Below, in pieces: positions 7,686-11,388 of a stretch of 11,388 bases of DNA. The DNA is taken from positions 1 to 11,388 of the forward strand of contig JAPFCT010000050.1 in NCBI GenBank assembly GCA_026169575.1, written 5' to 3'. Within the stretch, counting starts at the first letter, position 1, and every line of letters begins with the position of its first letter. The DNA is from Faecalimonas sp. (GTDB lineage Bacteria > Bacillota_A > Clostridia > Lachnospirales > Lachnospiraceae). Position numbers and translations under genes: made by a program. The notes under the pieces are model-generated. The model was not told the DNA's origin. It saw nothing but the letters and a program-made list of their open reading frames with translations, and searched no databases.

Positions 7686-8315
7686 GTGGGAAAATTAGAA
7701 ACAAATAAAAAAGTTAAAAAAAATGCACTCCTTCAGAATGCATTTGAACTGTTCACCGATAAGGGCTTCGCAAAGACGACGATTTCTGACATTGTCAGCC
7801 GGGCCGGACTTGCGAAAGGTACGTTCTATCTATATTTTAAGGACAAGTATGATCTGCGCGACAAGCTGATCGTCTACAAGGCCGGACAGCTCTTCTGCGA
7901 TGCCTACGAGGCGCTTGTCAGCCATTCAGTCACCGGATTTGAGCAGGAACTGCTTTTCGTTGCAGATTATATCATTGAGCGTCTGAAGAAGGATCACTCC
8001 CTGCTTCAGTTTCTCGCAAAAAATCTTTCCTGGGGAATCTTTCGCACCGCTTTTTCAAGCAATGTCCCAGAAGAGTCTGAGAAATTTTATGACTACTATC
8101 TGCGGATGCTGGAGAAAAACCATATTCACTGCAAAGACCCTGAGCTAATGCTTTTTACGATCATCGAGCTGGTCAATGCAACCTGCTACAACTGCATCCT
8201 TTTTGAGGAACCAGTGACGATCGATGAATATCTGCCATATCTGCATCTGTCGATCATTCAGATCTTCCGGGCATTTACAGCCAAAGAGGTATCTATTCCT
8301 TCAAACGCTGTCTAA
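7686..8315 (+). CDS. TetR/AcrR-family transcriptional regulator of the exporter operon
   Basis: This 209-residue protein has the classic TetR layout. An N-terminal DNA-binding domain covers about 8-56, with the helix-turn-helix TISDIVSRAGLAKGTFYLYF (32-51) and preceding helix ALLQNAFELFTDKGF (14-28). An all-helical ligand-binding and dimer domain covers about 60-200. Length is normal for the family. The start is GTG at 7686, supported by GGAGGGA (7674-7680) five bases upstream; no ATG fits better. The gene is divergent from the MMPL operon across a 154-base control region holding both promoters and the inverted repeat. The natural reading is a repressor of the exporter and of itself, released when an exported compound binds the C-terminal domain. 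The inducer cannot be read from sequence. Confidence 0.92.
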   Translation: MGKLETNKKVKKNALLQNAFELFTDKGFAKTTISDIVSRAGLAKGTFYLYFKDKYDLRDKLIVYKAGQLFCDAYEALVSHSVTGFEQELLFVADYIIERLKKDHSLLQFLAKNLSWGIFRTAFSSNVPEESEKFYDYYLRMLEKNHIHCKDPELMLFTIIELVNATCYNCILFEEPVTIDEYLPYLHLSIIQIFRAFTAKEVSIPSNAV

Positions 8316-8317
8316 CC

Positions 8318-8397
8318 AAAAAAGACCTTCTGCCCCCGCAGGAAATCTCCGCTCCGTTTGTAAAGAGCTTTTCCTGCAGGGACAGAAGGTCTTTTAT
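8318..8397. terminator. long bidirectional hairpin terminator between tetR and the MATE gene
   Basis: AAAAGACCTTCTG (8320-8332) pairs perfectly with CAGAAGGTCTTTT (8383-8395). Inside this, CCC pairs with GGG between two C-A mismatches, then GCAGGAAA (8338-8345) pairs with TTTCCTGC (8370-8377). The outer end has an A-run on the left and a T-run on the right, so it can stop both the rightward tetR transcript and the leftward MATE transcript. The minus direction has the longer T-run (six). Confidence 0.8.
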
Positions 8398-8438
8398 GAA
8401 TTCTGTTTTCTTCACTGAAATTTTATCTCAGGTCCGCT

Positions 8439-9767
8439 TTACAGATAATGGTATTTCTTTCTTTTTGTCCAAAAATAACCGCAGGACAAAAACAGCGTCA
8501 TACACTCTGCTGCCGGAACCGCAAGCCAGATCCCGTTTACACCGATCAAATACGGCAGTAAAAAAATATTGATCACAATCATGACAAATGTACGGACAAA
8601 TGAAATGACCGCAGATACCTTCCCATCGGAAAACGCCGTAAACATTGCCGAGGCAAAAATATTTATGCCCGCAAAGATATAGTTGACCGAAAACAGAAGA
8701 AAACCCGTCTTTGCAATCTTATATGTGCCGCTTCCTTTCGGTGTAAAGACCTCCACAATGGCCGGGGATGCCACAAGTGCGATCGCTGTGATCAGAATGG
8801 AAGAAACACTTACAAAACTGATGCAGATCTTAAAAATACGCTGTAGAAGTCTTCGATTATCGCTCCCATAATTATAGCTGATGACCGGGGCAACCCCCAT
8901 CGAAAATCCCATATACAATGCATTAAATAAAAATTGTCCATATAAGACGATCGTAATCGCCGCCACACCAGATTCTCCGAGATATTTTAACATCATAAAA
9001 TTATACAAAAATGTCACGACCGCTCCTGACAGATTCGTGACCATCTCTGATGCCCCGTTAAAGCAGCTTTCTTTGATCACTGCGAAATCTCCCCGCGGCT
9101 TTACCAGCCAGAGTGTCTTTCTGCTGCACAGAAAATAAAGAAGCCCTGCCACCGCCGGGATCAGCTGCCCGATTCCGGTCGCAAGCGCCGCACCCCGGAT
9201 TCCCATTTCCAGAGGACCCATAAACAGATAATCCAGAACCATGTTTGCGATTCCGCCGCCGATGGTCAGTATCAATCCAAGCGCCGGCTGCCCCGCAGTT
9301 ACAAAGAATGTCTGAAAGATCAGCTGGAGCATACATGCAGGCGCCAGAAATAATGATACGCTCAGATAGTCTGCACAGTACGGCAGCAACCGGTCCGTCG
9401 CGCCGAGCAGCCGGATGACCGGATCCAGAAACAGATTCCCCACGACCAGAAAGAACATACCAATTCCGATTCCATTCAGGATCAAAAAGGAAAAATTTCC
9501 TCTTGCTTCCTCCTCCTTCCCTTCTCCCAGTTTCTTTCCGATCAGCGCACTTCCCCCGGTTGCAAGCATAACTCCGGCTGCGATGATAAGACTGATCACC
9601 GGATATACGATGTTTGCTCCCGACAGTGCATCTGTCCCTAACAGTCTAGAAATAAAAATCCCATCCACGATCGTATAAAGCGACATAAACATCATCATGA
9701 TCATTGTCGGAAATGCAAACCAGATCAGCGAAAAAAACTTAAAATCTTTTGCGATTGAATTTGACAT
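8439..9767 (-). CDS. MATE-family multidrug efflux transporter
   Basis: This 442-residue polytopic protein has about twelve hydrophobic segments in two homologous halves, as expected for MATE (NorM/DinF-type) cation- or proton-coupled drug exporters. The family start pattern is clear: a short cytoplasmic N-terminus, LIWFAFPTMIMMMFMSLYTI in TM1, then VDGIFISRLLGTDALSGANI. Half two repeats the pattern (FNGASEMVTNLSGAVVTFL, near 235-253). A basic tail KRKKYHYL ends the protein. I chose ATG at 9767, with GGGAGG 7 bases upstream. A GTG one codon earlier (9770) is only 4 bases from that box. The gene is divergent from the merR-type regulator and sits behind a MerR-style 19-bp-spacer promoter, so it is likely induced by the regulator's ligand. 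MATE pumps of this size export cationic drugs and dyes; the actual substrate is unknown. Confidence 0.93.
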   Translation of the reverse strand: MSNSIAKDFKFFSLIWFAFPTMIMMMFMSLYTIVDGIFISRLLGTDALSGANIVYPVISLIIAAGVMLATGGSALIGKKLGEGKEEEARGNFSFLILNGIGIGMFFLVVGNLFLDPVIRLLGATDRLLPYCADYLSVSLFLAPACMLQLIFQTFFVTAGQPALGLILTIGGGIANMVLDYLFMGPLEMGIRGAALATGIGQLIPAVAGLLYFLCSRKTLWLVKPRGDFAVIKESCFNGASEMVTNLSGAVVTFLYNFMMLKYLGESGVAAITIVLYGQFLFNALYMGFSMGVAPVISYNYGSDNRRLLQRIFKICISFVSVSSILITAIALVASPAIVEVFTPKGSGTYKIAKTGFLLFSVNYIFAGINIFASAMFTAFSDGKVSAVISFVRTFVMIVINIFLLPYLIGVNGIWLAVPAAECMTLFLSCGYFWTKRKKYHYL

Positions 9768-9780
9768 CACAATTCCTCCC

Positions 9781-9808
9781 TTGTAATTTCTCTACCAAAA
9801 GATATAAT
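9781..9808 (+). promoter_or_regulatory. promoter of the merR-type regulator gene
   Basis: A perfect TATAAT (9803-9808) is preceded after 16 bases by a weak TTGTAA (9781-9786, 4/6). The start would be near 9815, inside the operator dyad, so a bound regulator should repress its own gene. The -10 box occupies almost the same bases as the -10 of the opposite-strand MATE promoter. Confidence 0.5.
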
Positions 9809-9834
9809 AAAGTATAGGGTGACCCGATAGTCAA
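9804..9834 (-). promoter_or_regulatory. MerR-activated promoter of the MATE gene with 19-bp spacer
   Basis: On the minus strand, TTGACT (9834-9829) is separated from TATTAT (9809-9804) by 19 bases instead of the usual 17. Overlong spacing with a dyad in the spacer is the hallmark of promoters that MerR-family proteins switch on by untwisting DNA. The predicted start is near 9797, about 30 bases before the MATE ATG. Confidence 0.75.
9813..9829. promoter_or_regulatory. operator dyad for the MerR-family regulator
   Basis: TATAGGGTGACCCGATA is a 17-base dyad with seven of eight pairs complementary around G9821; only A9816/G9826 fails. It lies between the -35 and -10 boxes of the MATE promoter and over the start site of the regulator's own promoter. 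GGGT/ACCC-type dyads are usual for this regulator class. Binding by the adjacent MerR protein is inferred. Confidence 0.7.
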
Positions 9835-9846
9835 GAGGAGATTTAT

Positions 9847-10665
9847 ATGGATAAAAAAATATATCTGACCACCGGCGAGTTTGCCAAACTTGCAGGCGTC
9901 ACAAAACATACGTTATTTTATTACGATGAGATCGGTCTTTTTTCTCCTGAGATCAAAAATGAAGCGAACGGATACCGCTATTATTCTGTCTCACAGCTGG
10001 AAGTTCTCGATGTCATTTACATTCTGCGCGAACTGAATATGCCGTTAAACGAAATTCAAAGTTACATGGACTCACGGACTCCCGAACAGTTCTTAACACT
10101 TTTTCAAAAGGAAGAAAAGCTCCTGCAAAAGAAGATCCATGAATTAAAAACGCTGAAACAGCTGATGCGGACCAAACGACAGTTCATTGAAAAACATTTT
10201 CAGAAAGATATCCATACCATCACAGTCTGCGCAGAGCCTGAATCCTATCTGATCCAGTCTTCTGTGGCAGAATCAATGGATGATCAGGTGTGGGCAGCTG
10301 CCATTGGAACCTTCTGGAACTACTGTAACGAACACGGGATCAAAAGTCCGTACGCGATCGGCTACCGCCAGGAGAAGACGGACATCCAAAATGGAGTTTT
10401 TGACAATTACCATATTTTCTATCAGATGCTGGATCAAAAGCCAAAGCACATCTCTTTTGCTCTGAAGCCTGCCGGAAATTATCTGACCGCCTACCACAGA
10501 GGAACCTGGAAGACTCTGGGAGACACTTACCGCGCAATGCTTGCTTACGCCTCCCAAAATAATCTGAAACTGGGATCTTATTTCTACGAAGATGCTATTT
10601 TAGATAATCTGACGGTGCAGAATGAGGAAGATTTTATGATCCGTATCACATGCATTGTCAAATAG
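9847..10665 (+). CDS. MerR-family regulator with GyrI-like effector-binding domain
   Basis: This 272-residue protein has a winged helix-turn-helix at 5-75 ([20 protein letters not shown], then YDEIGLFSP and [16 protein letters not shown]), a dimer coiled coil at about 77-118, and a C-terminal GyrI-like/BmrR-type ligand-binding domain at about 125-272. E248 in SYFYEDAI may correspond to the buried glutamate that meets cationic drugs in BmrR, judged by position only. The start ATG at 9847 has GAGGAG six bases upstream. Length matches BmrR-type regulators. The gene is divergent from the MATE pump with a shared operator, so it probably activates the pump when a drug-like ligand binds and holds its own expression low. 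It is convergent with rsfS. Confidence 0.92.
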   Translation: MDKKIYLTTGEFAKLAGVTKHTLFYYDEIGLFSPEIKNEANGYRYYSVSQLEVLDVIYILRELNMPLNEIQSYMDSRTPEQFLTLFQKEEKLLQKKIHELKTLKQLMRTKRQFIEKHFQKDIHTITVCAEPESYLIQSSVAESMDDQVWAAAIGTFWNYCNEHGIKSPYAIGYRQEKTDIQNGVFDNYHIFYQMLDQKPKHISFALKPAGNYLTAYHRGTWKTLGDTYRAMLAYASQNNLKLGSYFYEDAILDNLTVQNEEDFMIRITCIVK

Positions 10666-10679
10666 AAGGCCATGAAACG

Positions 10680-10730
10680 AAAAAACTCCCTTTTGGATCC
10701 ATGAGGGAATACTCATGAGCCAAAAGGGAG
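10680..10730 (-). terminator. rho-independent terminator of the yqeK-rsfS operon
   Basis: CTCCCTTTTGG (10686-10696) pairs with CCAAAAGGGAG (10720-10730), and the inner CATGAG (10700-10705) pairs with CTCATG (10712-10717). Read on the minus strand, the stem is followed by six T residues, so it ends the leftward rsfS transcript. There is no T-run on the plus strand, so it is a weaker stop for the merR-type gene. Apart from this hairpin, the 111 bases between the two genes show nothing else. Confidence 0.8.
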
Positions 10731-10776
10731 CGCCTTGCCATATATGCTTTTCAGACACTGGTCTTTCTGTTATTTT

Positions 10777-11127
10777 TTATAAAGAATCGATTTCCACAGC
10801 TCTTCCATCGCTCCAGATTCTCTCTAAATCATAGAACAGACGGTTTTCTCTGTCGAATACATGCACGATCAGATCGCCGAAGTCTAACAGTACCCAGTTT
10901 CCGAGTCCCTGACCTTCTCTCTGTTTTACTTCATATCCGCCTTTGTGCAGATATTCTTCCACGTTGTCAACCAGCGCCTTTACCTGATTTTCACTGGAAC
11001 CATTCGCAATGATGAAGTAATCTGCAAGCACAGATACCTGCGAGATATCGATGATGCGGATATCCTCTCCCTTTTTATCGCTCAGCGCCTCGTAAGCAAG
11101 ACGCACCATTTCTTTTGAGTGATCCAT
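10777..11127 (-). CDS. rsfS: ribosome silencing factor RsfS (YbeB/Iojap family)
   Basis: At 116 residues this is full length for RsfS, which binds ribosomal protein uL14 and stops the 50S subunit from joining the 30S when nutrients run low. Family hallmarks are IIDISQVSVLADYFIIANGSS (25-45), VKALVDNVEEYL (49-60), QREGQGLGNWVLLDFGDLIV (69-88) and VFDRENRLFYDLERIW (90-105). AGGAGG lies 7 bases before the ATG, inside the last codons of yqeK (two Glu codons and an Ala codon). With only 2 bases between the genes, translation is coupled. The yqeK-rsfS order is a conserved housekeeping arrangement in Firmicutes. Confidence 0.97.
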   Translation of the reverse strand: MDHSKEMVRLAYEALSDKKGEDIRIIDISQVSVLADYFIIANGSSENQVKALVDNVEEYLHKGGYEVKQREGQGLGNWVLLDFGDLIVHVFDRENRLFYDLERIWSDGRAVEIDSL

Positions 11128-11129
11128 TT

Positions 11130-11388
11130 TTACGCCTCCTCTGTCTTTTTTTCAAATAACTCTTTGTAATATAGATAAGTTTTCTCGGTGGTCGGATCGA
11201 TCACCTTATCCCTCGTCCGCAGATAAGCGAGAGAATTTTCCAGGATCGTAAACAATGCCTGATCAATATTTTGAAAAGCCATCTTTCTGATCTCATCTAA
11301 TTTCGGGATTTCCTTTCTCCCTGGTTCTATAAAATCTGCAATGTAAATAATCTTCTCCAGGAGTGTCATTCCCGGGCGCCCGGTCGTA
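11130..11388 (-). CDS. yqeK: YqeK-type HD-domain hydrolase (Ap4A hydrolase), 5' part outside the window
   Basis: The frame stays open to the right edge. The 86 visible codons are the C-terminal part of the roughly 190-residue HD-domain protein. The residues TTGRPGMTLLEKIIYIADFIEP match the conserved late-HD region of YqeK, including the metal-binding Asp of IAD. The ATG at 11369 is therefore an internal methionine, not the start. The rest reads KEIPKLDEIRKMAFQNIDQA and a C-terminal helix ending KKTEEA. YqeK proteins cleave diadenosine tetraphosphate symmetrically to ADP. The gene usually follows nadD and precedes rsfS, as here. Confidence 0.93.
   Translation of the reverse strand, partial: TTGRPGMTLLEKIIYIADFIEPGRKEIPKLDEIRKMAFQNIDQALFTILENSLAYLRTRDKVIDPTTEKTYLYYKELFEKKTEEA

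Noticed and set aside
11130..11369. A complete 79-residue gene starting at ATG 11369
   Set aside because: The upstream codons to the window edge continue the YqeK consensus (TTGRPG), so this ATG is internal and the gene is partial.
11372..11383. Perfect GC-rich 12-bp palindrome CCGGGCGCCCGG
   Set aside because: It encodes the conserved TGRPG residues of YqeK and has no T-run or promoter nearby, so codon choice explains it.

Overview
This window looks like chromosomal DNA of a low-to-mid-GC Gram-positive anaerobe of the Clostridia, most likely a Lachnospiraceae gut bacterium. The reasons are strong AGGAGG-type ribosome binding sites, A/T-rich sigma-A promoters, protein sequences of Lachnospiraceae style, and a yqeK-rsfS pair. 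This is a judgement from reading, not a database result. No tRNA, rRNA, CRISPR array, insertion sequence or prophage gene is visible. No gene-free stretch exceeds about 180 bases.

Layout, left to right. (1) 1-2547, minus strand: a class I SAM-dependent methyltransferase, then a HelD-type superfamily 1 helicase that runs off the left edge. The two are joined with no gap and in the same frame (stop TAG directly followed by ATG). They share a good promoter at 2623-2651. (2) 2657-2706: a hairpin terminator. (3) 2727-7531, minus strand: a two-gene operon encoding an MMPL/RND-type membrane exporter and a 901-residue secreted protein built from LxxG heptad-like repeats around an alanine-rich helical core. 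(4) 7532-7685: a compact divergent control region with two promoters and a 14-bp-arm inverted repeat. It is read rightward into a TetR-family repressor gene (7686-8315). (5) 8318-8397: a long bidirectional hairpin terminator. (6) 8439-9767, minus strand: a MATE-family efflux pump, divergent from a MerR-family regulator with a GyrI-like ligand-binding domain (9847-10665). Their shared control region carries the 19-bp-spacer promoter and central dyad typical of MerR activation. (7) 10680-10730: terminator of the next operon. (8) 10777-11388, minus strand: ribosome silencing factor rsfS and the 3' part of yqeK, a conserved housekeeping pair.

How the genes work together: the centre of the window is two self-contained efflux modules, each with its own divergent one-component regulator. 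The TetR module probably represses both itself and the exporter operon. The MerR module probably activates the MATE pump when a ligand binds. HelD at the left edge belongs to a family that recycles RNA polymerase and in some bacteria protects it from antibiotics, so much of the window may concern drug or toxin stress. The least described element is the MMPL plus LxxG-repeat secreted protein pair. It may be an export machine with a dedicated extracellular component.
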